A stretch of DNA of 64,000 nucleotides, taken from Verrucomicrobiota bacterium (GTDB lineage: Bacteria > Verrucomicrobiota > Verrucomicrobiia > Opitutales > Opitutaceae). The position numbers were made by a program, and so were the translations under genes. A model generated the notes under the pieces. That model saw only the letters and a list, made by a program, of their open reading frames with translations, was not told the DNA's origin and ran no database searches. This document shows positions 15,390 through 24,281 of the stretch, one piece after another; the first letter of the stretch is position 1, and every line of letters starts with the position of its first letter. The stretch lies in contig JAUWBF010000010.1 in assembly GCA_030601755.1 (NCBI GenBank), forward strand, positions 1-64,000, read 5' to 3'.

Positions 15390-16367
15390 GTGCGACGTCT
15401 GCTATTATTAATCTCCGTCCTTTGCCTGCAATGCGCGTGGCTGCGCGCCGACGAGGCGGCGCGTCCGCTCAGCGCGCGTGACGCTTTCGTGCTGGGCGTG
15501 GTCGAGGGCGTGACCGAGTTTTTGCCCGTCTCGTCCACCGGCCACCTGATCATCGCCAGCGACCTGCTGGAGCTGAATGCCGACGAGCAACTTCTGGACA
15601 GCGCGGGCCGGCCGATCTGGTTGACCCCGCCCTCCGACGAAAACCCCGCCGGCGAGCCGCTCACGCTCAAGCTCGCCGCCGACACCTACGTCGTCGTCAT
15701 CCAAGCCGGCGCGATCTGCGCGGTCGTGTTGCTCTATTGGGGCCAGTTGACCGGCATGCTGGCCGGCTTGCTCGGCCGCAGCACCGCGGGCCTGCGCCTA
15801 CTGCGCAACATCATCCTCGCCTGCATCCCCGCGGTGGTCATCGGACTCGCCGCCGAGGACTGGATCGACGCCAACCTCTTCTCGATCCGCGCGGTGGCTT
15901 TTGCCCTGATCACCGGCGCGGCGCTGATGTTCTATGCCGAGCGCTGGCGCCGCAAGACCAGCGGGCTGGCCACCTCGCGCCTCGAGCCCGCCGACCTGCG
16001 TCCGGGGCAGGCCCTCGGCATCGGCCTGATGCAGTGCCTCGCGCTCTGGCCTGGCATGAGCCGCTCAATGTCGACGATGGTCGGCGGCTACTTCGTCGGC
16101 CTCGCGCCGGCCAAGGCCGCGGAGTTCAGTTTCCTCGTCGGCCTGCCCATCCTGACCGGCGCGGCCGGCCTGAAGGCGATGAAACACGGTCCCGCCATGA
16201 TCACGGTCTTCGGCTGGGGCCCCGTTCTGTTCGGCGCGGCGGTCGCGGCGGTGTCGGCCGGCATCGCGGTGAAATTCCTCGTCGGCTACCTCACGCGCCA
16301 CGGCCTGGAGGTTTTCGCCATTTACCGGGTGATCGTGGGCGCGGTGCTGTTCCTTTGGTTCGTCTGA
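15390..16367 (+). CDS. uppP: Undecaprenyl-diphosphatase (BacA/UppP)
   Basis: This integral membrane phosphatase converts C55-PP to C55-P on the outer face of the inner membrane, recycling the lipid carrier for cell wall and LPS. The catalytic motifs VVEGVTEFLPVSSTGHLI and PGMSRSMSTM are present, with about eight helices. The likely product (325 aa) is longer than the usual 265-280. Extra sequence is a signal-like N-terminus and a polar insert (about 60-85, DSAGRPIWLTPPSDENPAG) between helices 1 and 2. GTG at 15390 is chosen for the AGAGG just upstream; TTG at 15330 or GTG at 15375 cannot be excluded. Confidence 0.9.
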   Translation: MRRLLLLISVLCLQCAWLRADEAARPLSARDAFVLGVVEGVTEFLPVSSTGHLIIASDLLELNADEQLLDSAGRPIWLTPPSDENPAGEPLTLKLAADTYVVVIQAGAICAVVLLYWGQLTGMLAGLLGRSTAGLRLLRNIILACIPAVVIGLAAEDWIDANLFSIRAVAFALITGAALMFYAERWRRKTSGLATSRLEPADLRPGQALGIGLMQCLALWPGMSRSMSTMVGGYFVGLAPAKAAEFSFLVGLPILTGAAGLKAMKHGPAMITVFGWGPVLFGAAVAAVSAGIAVKFLVGYLTRHGLEVFAIYRVIVGAVLFLWFV

Positions 16368-16383
16368 GCCGACCGGCAGGTGG

Positions 16384-16405
16384 ACCAACGGCAAAATCCG
16401 TTGGT
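16384..16405 (+). terminator. Hairpin after uppP
   Basis: ACCAACGG (16384-16391) pairs perfectly with CCGTTGGT (16398-16405) across a CAAAAT loop, 16 bp after the uppP stop. The following bases (TATCT) are a poor T-tract, so termination efficiency is uncertain. Confidence 0.55.
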
Positions 16406-16413
16406 TATCTCGC

Positions 16414-16442
16414 TTGACCACCCCACCCCGGAGCCTTACTCA
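16414..16442 (+). promoter_or_regulatory. Possible sigma-70 promoter for rpmF-plsX-fabH
   Basis: TTGACC (16414-16419) and TACTCA (16437-16442) are separated by 17 bp and lie about 70 bp before the rpmF ATG, just past the uppP hairpin. The -10 match is weak; this is a candidate only. Confidence 0.35.
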
Positions 16443-16511
16443 CGTCATCTTTTCACACTCGACAATCCGTCGCCGCACGCGGCGCATTCACCTTCAAATC
16501 ACCCGCTCACC

Positions 16512-16691
16512 ATGGCCAATCCGAAACGCAAGCAGTCCAAACGCCGCAGCGCCAACCGCCGCGCCGCCAACGCTTTCAAGGCTCCCCAGTTCGCCAAGGA
16601 CCCGACCGACGGCACCGCCTTCCGTCCGCACCACGTCAATCCCAACAACGGGATGTATCGCGGTCGCCAGGTGCTCGACGTCGAAGTCTGA
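16512..16691 (+). CDS. rpmF: 50S ribosomal protein L32
   Basis: The 59-aa basic protein begins MANPKRKQSKRRSANRRAAN and continues KAPQF, as in bacterial L32. The usual zinc ribbon (two CxxC pairs) is absent: the C-terminal half (HHVNPNNGMYRGRQVLDVEV) has no cysteine, a zinc-independent form. ATG at 16512 is chosen because it gives the canonical N-terminus. It heads the classic rpmF-plsX-fabH order, 42 bp before plsX. Confidence 0.93.
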   Translation: MANPKRKQSKRRSANRRAANAFKAPQFAKDPTDGTAFRPHHVNPNNGMYRGRQVLDVEV

Positions 16692-16733
16692 GCCCCGGAC
16701 CGTTCGATCAGGTCCCCCTAGCCATCCACCGCG

Positions 16734-17822
16734 ATGGTTTCCTCCTCCGGCGAAACCGGCCGCATAGCGCTTGACGCGATGGGCGCCGACCTCGGGCCCT
16801 CCGAGATCGTCGCCGCCGTCAAGCTGGCCTTCGCCGAATTCTCCAACCTGTTGCCCGTCACCTTGGTGGGCAATCAGGATGTTTTGCGTCCGCTGGTCGC
16901 TGCCGAGGGCCTCGAAGCCCATCCGAAGCTCGCGATCCAGCACGCCTCCGAAGTCGTCACCATGGACGACAAGCCCATGCAGGCCTTCCGTCGCAAGAAG
17001 GACTCCTCCATGGCCCGCGCCATCGAGCTGGTCAAAACCGGCGAGGCGTCCGCCGTCGTCAGTTGCGGCAACACCGGCGCGCTCATGGCCGGCGGCACCA
17101 TCCGCCTGCGCACCCTCGGCGGCATCGACCGCCCCGCCCTCGCCGCGATCATCCCGCGGGACAAAGGCCACTTCATCCTCATCGACGCCGGCGCCAACCC
17201 CCAGGCCGAGCCCGAGCACCTTCTGCACAACGCCCTGCTCGGCAGCCACTACGCCAAGGTCATCCTCGGCGTGAAAAATCCCCGCGTCGGCCTGCTCACC
17301 ATCGGCACCGAGGAAGGCAAGGGCAACGCCCTCGTCGCCGGCAGCCACGCCTTGCTCAAGCAGAACACCGGCGTCATCAACTACGTCGGCCACACCGAGG
17401 GTTTTCAGGTCTTCACCGACCACTGCGACGTCGCCGTCTGCGACGGCTTTGTCGGCAACCTCCTGCTCAAGAGCTGGGAGTCGCTCGCCAAGTTTTTCTC
17501 GGCCACGCTCAAATCGGAACTCAAGGCCAACCCCGTGCGTATGGCCGGTGCGATGCTCTCCAAGGGAGCCTTCGCCGCTTTGAAGCAGCGCATCAACCCC
17601 GATATCTACGGGGGGGCCCCCCTGCTCGGCCTGCGAGGCAACGTGCTCAAGGCCCACGGCTCCAGCAACCGGCACGCGATCAAGAACGCCCTCGCCGCCG
17701 CCGGCAAAGTCATCCGCGCCGACCTGCTGCGCCACATCGAGGAAGACGCCGCCAAGCTCAACCAAACCCTGCCCGCCGGCGAATCCGCCGAGACCGCCGC
17801 CACCCCGGCCACGGAGGTTTGA
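16734..17822 (+). CDS. plsX: Phosphate acyltransferase PlsX
   Basis: The 362-aa peripheral enzyme makes acyl-phosphate from acyl-ACP, the first committed step toward phosphatidic acid with PlsY. The signature ALDAMGADLGPSEIV is near the N-terminus, followed by SCGNTGALMAGG and HGSSNRHAIKNAL near the end. The C-terminal 20 residues are Ala/Thr-rich and variable. It sits between rpmF and fabH, the usual neighbourhood linking lipid and ribosome synthesis. Confidence 0.95.
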   Translation: MVSSSGETGRIALDAMGADLGPSEIVAAVKLAFAEFSNLLPVTLVGNQDVLRPLVAAEGLEAHPKLAIQHASEVVTMDDKPMQAFRRKKDSSMARAIELVKTGEASAVVSCGNTGALMAGGTIRLRTLGGIDRPALAAIIPRDKGHFILIDAGANPQAEPEHLLHNALLGSHYAKVILGVKNPRVGLLTIGTEEGKGNALVAGSHALLKQNTGVINYVGHTEGFQVFTDHCDVAVCDGFVGNLLLKSWESLAKFFSATLKSELKANPVRMAGAMLSKGAFAALKQRINPDIYGGAPLLGLRGNVLKAHGSSNRHAIKNALAAAGKVIRADLLRHIEEDAAKLNQTLPAGESAETAATPATEV

Positions 17823-17858
17823 CTCCCCTTCGCACGGACATTTCCTCCTCCCGTTTCC

Positions 17859-18860
17859 ATGGCCAACAACCCCGCCCACGCCATCCTCGGCACCGGTTCC
17901 TACGCCCCCGAGCGGGTTGTGACCAACAACGACCTCTCCAAGCAGGTCGACACCTCCGACGAGTGGATATTCACCCGCACCGGCATCCGTGAGCGCCGCA
18001 TCGCCGGCCCCGCCGAGACCACCTCCTTCATGGCGGCAGAGGCCTCCCGTCGCGCCTTGGCCGACGCCGGCGTGACCCCCGCGCAGATCGACCTCGTCAT
18101 CGTCGCCACGATGACCCCCGACATGCCCATGCCGGCCACCGCGTGCCTCGTGCAGCACCTGCTCGGCGTGCCCGCCACCGCCCCCTGCTTCGACCTCAAC
18201 GCCGCCTGCTCCGGCTTCCTCTACGCGCTCGACACCGCGTGGGCCATGCTCGCCTCCGGGCGCTACAAACACGCGCTCGTGATCGGCGCGGAAAAACTCT
18301 CCTCGGTCCTCGACTGGACCGACCGCACCACCTGCGTGCTCTTCGGCGACGGCGCCGGCGCCGTCGTGCTCGGCCCCGCCCGCGGCACCGCCGGCATCCT
18401 CGGCTCCAAACTCTACGCCGAGGGCGCCCACGCCGACATGCTCTGCATCGCCGGCGGCGGCAGCCGCCACCCCGCCGTCACCGCCACCACCGCCGAGGCC
18501 GACGCGCCCAAGCGCGCCATCACCATGCGCGGCCGCGAGATCTTCAAGCTCGCCGTCCGCCAGATGGAGGACGCCGCCCGCGAGATCCTCGACCTGCACG
18601 GCCTGCCCGCCGGCGCGGTCGACTGCGTGGTGCCGCACCAGGCCAACCTCCGCATCATCGACGCCATCGCCCAGTATCTCGAGCTCCCGACGGACCGCTT
18701 CTTCGTCAATCTCGAGCGTTACGGCAACACCTCCGCCGCCTCCATCCCGCTCGCGCTGGACGAGGCCCGCCGCGCCGGCCGCATCCAACCCGGACACACC
18801 ACGCTGCTCGTGGCGTTCGGGGCAGGCTTGACCTACGGTTCCGCGCTGGTTCGCTGGTGA
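17859..18860 (+). CDS. fabH: Beta-ketoacyl-ACP synthase III
   Basis: The 333-aa enzyme condenses acetyl-CoA with malonyl-ACP to begin fatty-acid synthesis. The catalytic triad is clear: Cys117 in LNAACSGFLYAL, His in VPHQANLRIID and Asn in RYGNTSAASIP. Length is standard. It follows plsX by 36 bp and precedes the bamD-like gene by 8 bp, so envelope-assembly genes may be transcribed from the same promoter. Chain-elongation genes fabG, acpP and fabF are about 26 kb away in this window. Confidence 0.97.
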   Translation: MANNPAHAILGTGSYAPERVVTNNDLSKQVDTSDEWIFTRTGIRERRIAGPAETTSFMAAEASRRALADAGVTPAQIDLVIVATMTPDMPMPATACLVQHLLGVPATAPCFDLNAACSGFLYALDTAWAMLASGRYKHALVIGAEKLSSVLDWTDRTTCVLFGDGAGAVVLGPARGTAGILGSKLYAEGAHADMLCIAGGGSRHPAVTATTAEADAPKRAITMRGREIFKLAVRQMEDAAREILDLHGLPAGAVDCVVPHQANLRIIDAIAQYLELPTDRFFVNLERYGNTSAASIPLALDEARRAGRIQPGHTTLLVAFGAGLTYGSALVRW

Positions 18861-18868
18861 TTATTCTC

Positions 18869-19936
18869 ATGGCATTTACACGCGTCTGGCGCCGATTCCA
18901 CCTCCCCCTCATCGCGTTCATCGGCCTCGTCGCCGGTGCCTCCGCCCTTCGGGCCGATCTCGTCTGGGAGCCCGCCACCGGCTGGCGGGTCGAAGGCGGC
19001 GTGCTCGCCAACTTCGTCGAGAACGACGACAGCCGCAACGCGCTCGACCACATGAACAAGGCCCGCGCGGCCGAGGAGGCCGGCGACCGCGGCGACGCCA
19101 TCAAGCACTACCGCACCGTCGCCAAGAACTACGCCAGCTCCGTCTATGCCGCCGAGGCCAACTTCCGCCTCGGCAAGCTCTGGACCGAGGGCCGCCGCTT
19201 CTACAAGGCCTTCGACGCCCTCCAGGTCGTCGTTGAAAGACACCCCAACTACGAACGCTTCAACGAGACCATCGGCGCCCAATACCGCATCGCCAACGCC
19301 CTCGTGAACGGCGAGCGCAACCGCATCTGGGGCGTCATCCCCGGCTTCAAGAACCGCTCCCAGGGCATCGAATATCTCGAGACCATCATCAAGACCGCGC
19401 CCTACAGCGACTACGCCCCGCTCAGCCTGATGACCATCGCCCGCACCCATCAGCGGCTCGGCGAGGCCGACGAGGCCATCGACGCCCTCGACCGCATGGT
19501 CAACGACTACCCGCAGAGCTTCCTCGCTCCCGACGCCTACCTCAATCTCGCCCAGGCCCACGGCGAACTCGTGCAAGGCCCCAACTACGACCAGGCCTCC
19601 ACCCAGCAGGCGCTCACCTACTACCAAGACTTCCTGATCCTCTTCCCCGAGGACCCCGCCGCCCCGGAGGCCAGCGACGGCCTCGTCGACATGCGCACCA
19701 TGCTCGCCGAGAGCAAGATGCAGATGGCCCAGTTCTACGACAAATACCGCGCCAACTACACCGCCGCGCGCGTCTTCTACAACGAGGCCATCACCATCTA
19801 TCCCGACTCGCCCGTCGCCGAGCGCGCCCGTGCCCGCCTTGAGAAGATCGACGCCATCCTCGCCGGTGAGGCGCCCGCCGAACCCACCGCCCCCGAGACC
19901 GCGCCGCCCGCCAAGAAGCGCTTCTGGCTCTTCTGA
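18869..19936 (+). CDS. BamD-like outer-membrane assembly TPR protein
   Basis: The 355-aa exported protein is built of TPR-like repeats: ARAAEEAGDRGDAIKHYRTV, then AEANFRLGKLWTEGRRFYKA, and further units to about 330. This matches BamD/YfiO, the TPR subunit that helps BamA insert beta-barrel proteins. A signal peptide is evident (IAFIGLVAGASALRA before Asp), but there is no lipobox cysteine, whereas classic BamD is a lipoprotein. It is also longer than the usual 245 aa. A periplasmic TPR protein of another role is possible. ATG at 18869, 8 bp after fabH, is the only reasonable start. Confidence 0.75.
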   Translation: MAFTRVWRRFHLPLIAFIGLVAGASALRADLVWEPATGWRVEGGVLANFVENDDSRNALDHMNKARAAEEAGDRGDAIKHYRTVAKNYASSVYAAEANFRLGKLWTEGRRFYKAFDALQVVVERHPNYERFNETIGAQYRIANALVNGERNRIWGVIPGFKNRSQGIEYLETIIKTAPYSDYAPLSLMTIARTHQRLGEADEAIDALDRMVNDYPQSFLAPDAYLNLAQAHGELVQGPNYDQASTQQALTYYQDFLILFPEDPAAPEASDGLVDMRTMLAESKMQMAQFYDKYRANYTAARVFYNEAITIYPDSPVAERARARLEKIDAILAGEAPAEPTAPETAPPAKKRFWLF

Positions 19937-20006
19937 TCCCTCCACAAAAACGCGCCCCGCGAGGACGCGTATCCGCTTTCTCACGATGGCTCCCCTTTCA
20001 CGAACC

Positions 20007-20540
20007 ATGTCCCGCTTTCTCACCGGCCTCTTCCTGACCGTCCTCATCGGCCTCACGGGCTGCTCCCACTACCAGATGGGCACCGGCGCCGAGACCAAGT
20101 TCGACACGCTCTTCATCCCGCCGGTCACCAACGACGCCAATCTGCCCCAGGCCGTCGCCCTCGTCACCACCGAGATCCGCGAGACCTTCCTGCGCGACGG
20201 CCGCGTGCGCCTCGTCGCCTCCGAGGAAGAGGCCGACGCCGTGCTGCGCGTGCGCATCGTCGGCTACGCCCGCGACCGTCTCGTCTCGCAGCCCGCCGAC
20301 ACCGGCCTCGCCCGCAAGTTCGGTATGGTCCTCACCGCCGACTGCACCCTCACCGTCGCCGGCGACGACAAACCCCTCTTCGAAAACCGCCGCTTCGTCG
20401 CCGAGCGCCAGCTCTTCACCGACGGCAACGCCGTGGGCGCGCCCTACGACGGCCAGTTGCAGGCCCAGTATCAGAACCTGCCGCTGCTCGCCGAGAGCCT
20501 CGCCGCGCAGCTCCGCGCCGCCGCGCTCGACGTCTGGTAA
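20007..20540 (+). CDS. lptE: LptE-like LPS-assembly lipoprotein
   Basis: The 177-aa product has a signal peptide with lipobox LIGLTGC, so it is an outer-membrane lipoprotein. The mature part (FIPPVTNDANLPQAVALVTT, then LRVRIVGYARDRL and a C-terminal helix LLAESLAAQLRAAALDVW) fits the LptE fold. LptE plugs the LptD barrel in the last step of LPS export. ATG at 20007 sits directly before the signal sequence; ATG at 19986 is possible. lptC/lptA/lptB-type genes lie at 39-41 kb; no lptD is in the window. Confidence 0.8.
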   Translation: MSRFLTGLFLTVLIGLTGCSHYQMGTGAETKFDTLFIPPVTNDANLPQAVALVTTEIRETFLRDGRVRLVASEEEADAVLRVRIVGYARDRLVSQPADTGLARKFGMVLTADCTLTVAGDDKPLFENRRFVAERQLFTDGNAVGAPYDGQLQAQYQNLPLLAESLAAQLRAAALDVW

Positions 20541-20606
20541 ACAACCGCTCCGGCCGGCGCAATTGGGGCTTCTCAAAGCCCGCCGCGGGGCTTCATCGTC
20601 TCGCCC

Positions 20607-21263
20607 GTGAAGCACGCCTCCCTCCTCGCCCCGTCCATCCTTGCCGGCGACCACGCCCGGCTCGCCGACAGCGCCCGCATCGCCGCAGAACACGGCGCCC
20701 GGTGGCTGCACCTCGACATCATGGACGGTCACTTCGTGCCTAACCTCACCTTCGGCCCGCAGACTGTCGCCGCGCTGCGGCCCGACTCGAAGCTCTTCTT
20801 CGACACGCACCTAATGCTGTCGCGCCCGCAGGACTACATCGAGCCCTTCGCCAAGGCCGGCTCAGATCTGATCAGCATCCACATCGAGGCCGACTGCGAC
20901 CAACGCGCCACCCTCGCCCGCATCCGCGAACTCGGTCCTCAAAACGGCATCGTGCTCAACCCCGGCACACCCGCAGCGGCCATCGAACCGTTCCTCGACC
21001 AGGTCGACCTCGTGCTAGTCATGACCGTGCAACCCGGCTTTGGCGGCCAGGCCTTCAACACGCAGATGCCAGCCAAGATCGCGCAGATCGCGAAGTGGCG
21101 CGAGGAGCGCGGCCTGGCGTTCCGCCTCGAGGTCGACGGCGGCGTCGATCTAAAGACCGGCCCCCTCTGCCGTAATGCCGGCGCGGATACCTTTGTGGCC
21201 GGCACCGCCTTTTTCAAGGCCCCCGACCGCTCCGCCTTCGCCGCCCAGGTCGCGGCGTGGTGA
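20607..21263 (+). CDS. rpe: Ribulose-phosphate 3-epimerase
   Basis: The 218-aa TIM-barrel enzyme interconverts ribulose-5-P and xylulose-5-P in the pentose-phosphate pathway. Motifs include SILAGDHARL at the start, metal site HLDIMDGHFVPNLTFGP, MTVQPGFGGQAF and EVDGGV. Length is standard. The start is GTG at 20607; no upstream ATG gives the conserved N-terminus. It is the last gene of the rightward run from rpmF. Confidence 0.97.
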   Translation: MKHASLLAPSILAGDHARLADSARIAAEHGARWLHLDIMDGHFVPNLTFGPQTVAALRPDSKLFFDTHLMLSRPQDYIEPFAKAGSDLISIHIEADCDQRATLARIRELGPQNGIVLNPGTPAAAIEPFLDQVDLVLVMTVQPGFGGQAFNTQMPAKIAQIAKWREERGLAFRLEVDGGVDLKTGPLCRNAGADTFVAGTAFFKAPDRSAFAAQVAAW

Positions 21264-21273
21264 GGTGACCAAC

Positions 21274-21372
21274 GTAGGGGCCGAGCTTGCTCGGTCCTTC
21301 AACCGTGCGCCGGTGAATGAACGTTGTCTCGCATGACAACGCCGCAACGGGCCGCGCTAGCGCGGCCCCTAC
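21274..21372. repeat. Imperfect inverted repeat, type B
   Basis: The left arm starts GTAGGGGCCGAGCTTGCTCG (21274) and the right arm ends CTAGCGCGGCCCCTAC (21372). Shared features with 10296-10393 are the GTAGGGGCC/GGCCCCTAC ends, a following TTCAACC..TG, an AACGGGCC before the right arm, and a length near 100 bp. It lies between the convergent ends of rpe and the binding-protein gene. Confidence 0.75.
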
Positions 21373-21393
21373 CTTGAGCGGCAAGCCCGCCCC

Positions 21394-23016
21394 TCACCGC
21401 CCGGCGCGGGCCAGATCGACGACCTCGCGGTATTGGGCGCGGAAGTGTTCGCCAAGTTCCTTGGCGAGGTGGATCTCGGCGACCTTGTCGCGGGCGCGCA
21501 GTGCGTCCTTGATCCGGCCCGAGGCCATCGCGTGGTCCACGACAGAGACGTCGCTCACCTTGGCCAGCGCCTCGGGCGGACGACCGGCGGCCTCGACCGC
21601 GCGCCAAGCCGCGACCAACTCCTCGTGGGGGTCGATGCACATGACCTTGATGATAAAACGCAGCTCGCCGAACAGACCGCCGGTCCACTCCGGGTGATAA
21701 ACGAGCGGGTCCTCGATGGCGTAGGGTTTTTCGTCGGGGTCGCTGCGCAGGGCGTCGACGCCGGGCTCGGTGTAGGCGTCCTTGCGCACGGGCAGGCGGC
21801 GCAACGCGTAGTCGGCGGGACCGCCCGGCGTGCCGGGACGCTGGTTCCACAGGCGCTGGCCCTCGGGGCTGACGGTGAACTCGATGAAGTCGCGGGCCAG
21901 CTCGGGATTCGGCGCGCCGCGGAGCAGGCCGATGGGGTCGACCGAGTAGGCGGTGCCGCCGGCCGGCGAGACGTAGCTGACGCGCGTGGTGCCGCCGCGC
22001 CGCAGCAGCGCCTCGGCCTGCTGGCGTCCGTAGAAGTCGATGCACATGCCGGCCGCGCAGTTGCCGGCGGCGACGTCGATCGGCACCTTTTGCGCGCTGT
22101 CGGTGAAATAGCGGGCGTTGGCGGAGATGCGCTGGAGCAGCCGCAGGCCGTCGGCCCAGCCGTCGGCGATCGCGGCGGAAACCGCGGCGCGTCGCGAGGC
22201 CTCGTCGGCGAAGCGGGCGTTGTCGACGCGGGCCCGCATGACGGCGTGTATCCGTTGTTGAATGACGTTTTCGAAGGCCTTGTTCATCGAGCCGCTCTTG
22301 GTCGGGTCGGCCAGCGCGACGGAGCCGGCGTAGCGCGGGTCGGCGAGGTCGGCCCAGCCGGTCGGCACGGGCAGGCCGAGGCGGGCGAGTTCGTCGTGGT
22401 TGACGATGATGCCGAAGGAGCTGAGCACGACGCCGATCCAGCGGCCGTCGGCGTCGCGGTAGTCGTCGCCGGCGTGGCGCAGGGGGATCACGTCGTCGTT
22501 GAACCACTCGGGGTGCGCCGCGACCACGCCGCTGTCGACGAGCCGTCCGGCACGGGCCTGCACGATGAAGTCGTAGGCACCGCCACCGAAGAACAGGTCG
22601 ATGCCGCAGCCGACGTCGGAGGCGAGGAAGGCGGCGCGCGCCTCGCGGGCCTCGGGCGGCGCGTCGACGGGCAGGCGTCCGTTGGCGAACGAGGATTGCA
22701 CGACGAGGCTCCAGGGGCGGCCGAGGTCGTTGGTCCAGTGGTCGCGAAAGGCGGCGGTGTATTCACCCTCCAGATACCGGGCGATCTCGCTGGTGCCGCC
22801 GATGGTGCGCCAGTCGATGGCGGCGGTGCGACCGGTCCGCGCGGCCCGCCACTCGGAGAAGGCGCGGGCGAACTCGCGGCGGATGGCCTCGTTGTGCGGG
22901 GTGATGACGACGAGGGTGTCGTCGGCCGGCCCGGTGGCGACGGCGGCCTCGCGCAGGGCGAACGGCAGGACGAGGATGGCCGCGAGGATCGTCAGCAGGG
23001 CGATGTTTTTGAACAT
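21394..23016 (-). CDS. ABC transporter solute-binding protein (Fe3+/family-1 like)
   Basis: The 540-aa protein has an N-terminal signal/anchor (IALLTILAAILVLPFAL) and a periplasmic-binding fold. Characteristic stretches are VVITPHNEAIRREFARAFSE, WADLADPRYAGSVALADPTK and YSVDPIGLLRGAPNPELARD. These resemble iron(III)/thiamine/phosphonate-type binding proteins. It is much longer than the usual 330-350 aa because of a C-terminal region (about 400-540). It follows the ATPase gene by 55 bp. No permease gene is adjacent, so the importer is incomplete here. Confidence 0.85.
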   Translation of the reverse strand: MFKNIALLTILAAILVLPFALREAAVATGPADDTLVVITPHNEAIRREFARAFSEWRAARTGRTAAIDWRTIGGTSEIARYLEGEYTAAFRDHWTNDLGRPWSLVVQSSFANGRLPVDAPPEAREARAAFLASDVGCGIDLFFGGGAYDFIVQARAGRLVDSGVVAAHPEWFNDDVIPLRHAGDDYRDADGRWIGVVLSSFGIIVNHDELARLGLPVPTGWADLADPRYAGSVALADPTKSGSMNKAFENVIQQRIHAVMRARVDNARFADEASRRAAVSAAIADGWADGLRLLQRISANARYFTDSAQKVPIDVAAGNCAAGMCIDFYGRQQAEALLRRGGTTRVSYVSPAGGTAYSVDPIGLLRGAPNPELARDFIEFTVSPEGQRLWNQRPGTPGGPADYALRRLPVRKDAYTEPGVDALRSDPDEKPYAIEDPLVYHPEWTGGLFGELRFIIKVMCIDPHEELVAAWRAVEAAGRPPEALAKVSDVSVVDHAMASGRIKDALRARDKVAEIHLAKELGEHFRAQYREVVDLARAGR

Positions 23017-23071
23017 GGCGCGGGGCGTGGCGGGCGGTGATGGCGGCGGCGGTGAGTCGGGAGGAATCGGC

Positions 23072-24142
23072 TCACTTCACGAGCACGACGACATCGTCGG
23101 GATCGGCGGAGGCGTGCAGTTCGCCGGCCTGCGCGGCGCCGACGTGGCGGGGGTTGAGTTCGTAGATCTTGAGCGTCGGTCCGGCGGTGGTGAATTCGTA
23201 TTGGGCGACTTCGCCGAGATAGACGGACTGGCCGATGCGGCCGGGCACGCTGTTGACGGACGCGGCGGTTTCACCGAGCCGCCAGCACTCGGGCCGGATG
23301 GAGAGCGTGACGGCGGAGCCGGTCGCGGGGCGGTCGGCGGGGTCGCCGAGGCGGCCTTGGAAGCGGCCGATGGCGGTGTCGACGACGGCTTGGTCGCCGT
23401 CGAGCGAGGCGAGCGTGCCGGGGATGAAGTCGGTCTCGCCGATGAAGTTGGCAACGGTGCGGCCGGACGGGCGGCGATAGACCTCGCGCGGCGCGCCGAC
23501 CTGCAGGATGTGGCCGCCCTCGAGGATGGCCATGCGGTCGGCGATGGAGAGGGCCTCCTTCTGGTCGTGGGTGACGTAGACGGTGGTGAGGTTGAACTCC
23601 TTGCAGACGCGGCGGATCTCGGTGCGCATCTCCAGACGGAGCTTGGCGTCGAGGTTGGAGAGCGGCTCGTCGAGCAGGAGGCAGCGCGGGCGGATGACGA
23701 GGGCGCGGGCGAGCGCGACGCGTTGCTGCTGGCCGCCGGAAAGTTGGTTGGGCTTGCGGTCGGCGTAGGCACCCATGCGCACGGACTCGAGGGCGGCGCC
23801 GACGCGTTGTTTGATCTCGGCGGAGGGCACCTTGCGCTCCTCCAGGCCGAAGGCGACGTTCTGGGCGACGGTCATGTGGGGCCAGAGCGCGTAGCTCTGG
23901 AACATCATGCCGGTGTTGCGCTTGTGCGGGGCAAGTCGGGTGACGTCCTCGTCGCCGAAACGAATCGTGCCGGCCTCGGGGATGTAGAAGCCGGCGAGGC
24001 TGCGCAACAGGGTGGTCTTGCCGCAGCCGCTGGGGCCGAGCAGGAAGAAGAGTTCGCCGGGGCGGATGGTCAGATCGAGCCCGTGCAAGGCCACCGTGGA
24101 ACCGAAGCGTTTGGTCAGTTGAGTGATGCCGATGGAGATCAT
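23072..24142 (-). CDS. ABC transporter ATP-binding protein (FbpC/PotA type)
   Basis: The 356-aa ATPase has Walker [11 protein letters not shown]-loop [12 protein letters not shown], signature [15 protein letters not shown], Walker [14 protein letters not shown] and switch [11 protein letters not shown]-terminal TOBE-type regulatory domain follows (about 250-356). This architecture energises importers for iron, polyamines or phosphonates. ATG at 24142 is preferred: the GTG-type start at 24196 would add 18 unconserved residues. It is expressed leftward with the binding protein and is divergent from hpt. Confidence 0.93.
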   Translation of the reverse strand: MISIGITQLTKRFGSTVALHGLDLTIRPGELFFLLGPSGCGKTTLLRSLAGFYIPEAGTIRFGDEDVTRLAPHKRNTGMMFQSYALWPHMTVAQNVAFGLEERKVPSAEIKQRVGAALESVRMGAYADRKPNQLSGGQQQRVALARALVIRPRCLLLDEPLSNLDAKLRLEMRTEIRRVCKEFNLTTVYVTHDQKEALSIADRMAILEGGHILQVGAPREVYRRPSGRTVANFIGETDFIPGTLASLDGDQAVVDTAIGRFQGRLGDPADRPATGSAVTLSIRPECWRLGETAASVNSVPGRIGQSVYLGEVAQYEFTTAGPTLKIYELNPRHVGAAQAGELHASADPDDVVVLVK

Positions 24143-24236
24143 GCGGGCGGGGCGATGGCCGTGACCAAGGCAAGAATCGTGCCTTCGCGGAGTCAAAGGG
24201 AATGGCCGCGCGCGACCATTCGTAACAGTGCGCGGC

Positions 24237-24266
24237 TTGTCCTTGCGGGGCGGCGGCGGTTACTGT
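24237..24266 (+). promoter_or_regulatory. Possible promoter for hpt
   Basis: TTGTCC (24237-24242) and TACTGT (24261-24266) with an 18-bp spacer lie 15 bp before the hpt ATG. If used, the mRNA would have a very short leader, which supports the ATG at 24282 over an in-frame GTG at 24228. Confidence 0.35.
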
Positions 24267-24281
24267 GTGTTTTTTCCCGAG

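Noticed and set aside
14260-15411. Plus-strand frame antisense to trpD
   Set aside because: Shadow frame; trpD has complete family motifs.
16494-18797. Long minus-strand open frame antisense to rpmF, plsX and fabH
   Set aside because: Composition artefact; it crosses three well-identified genes.
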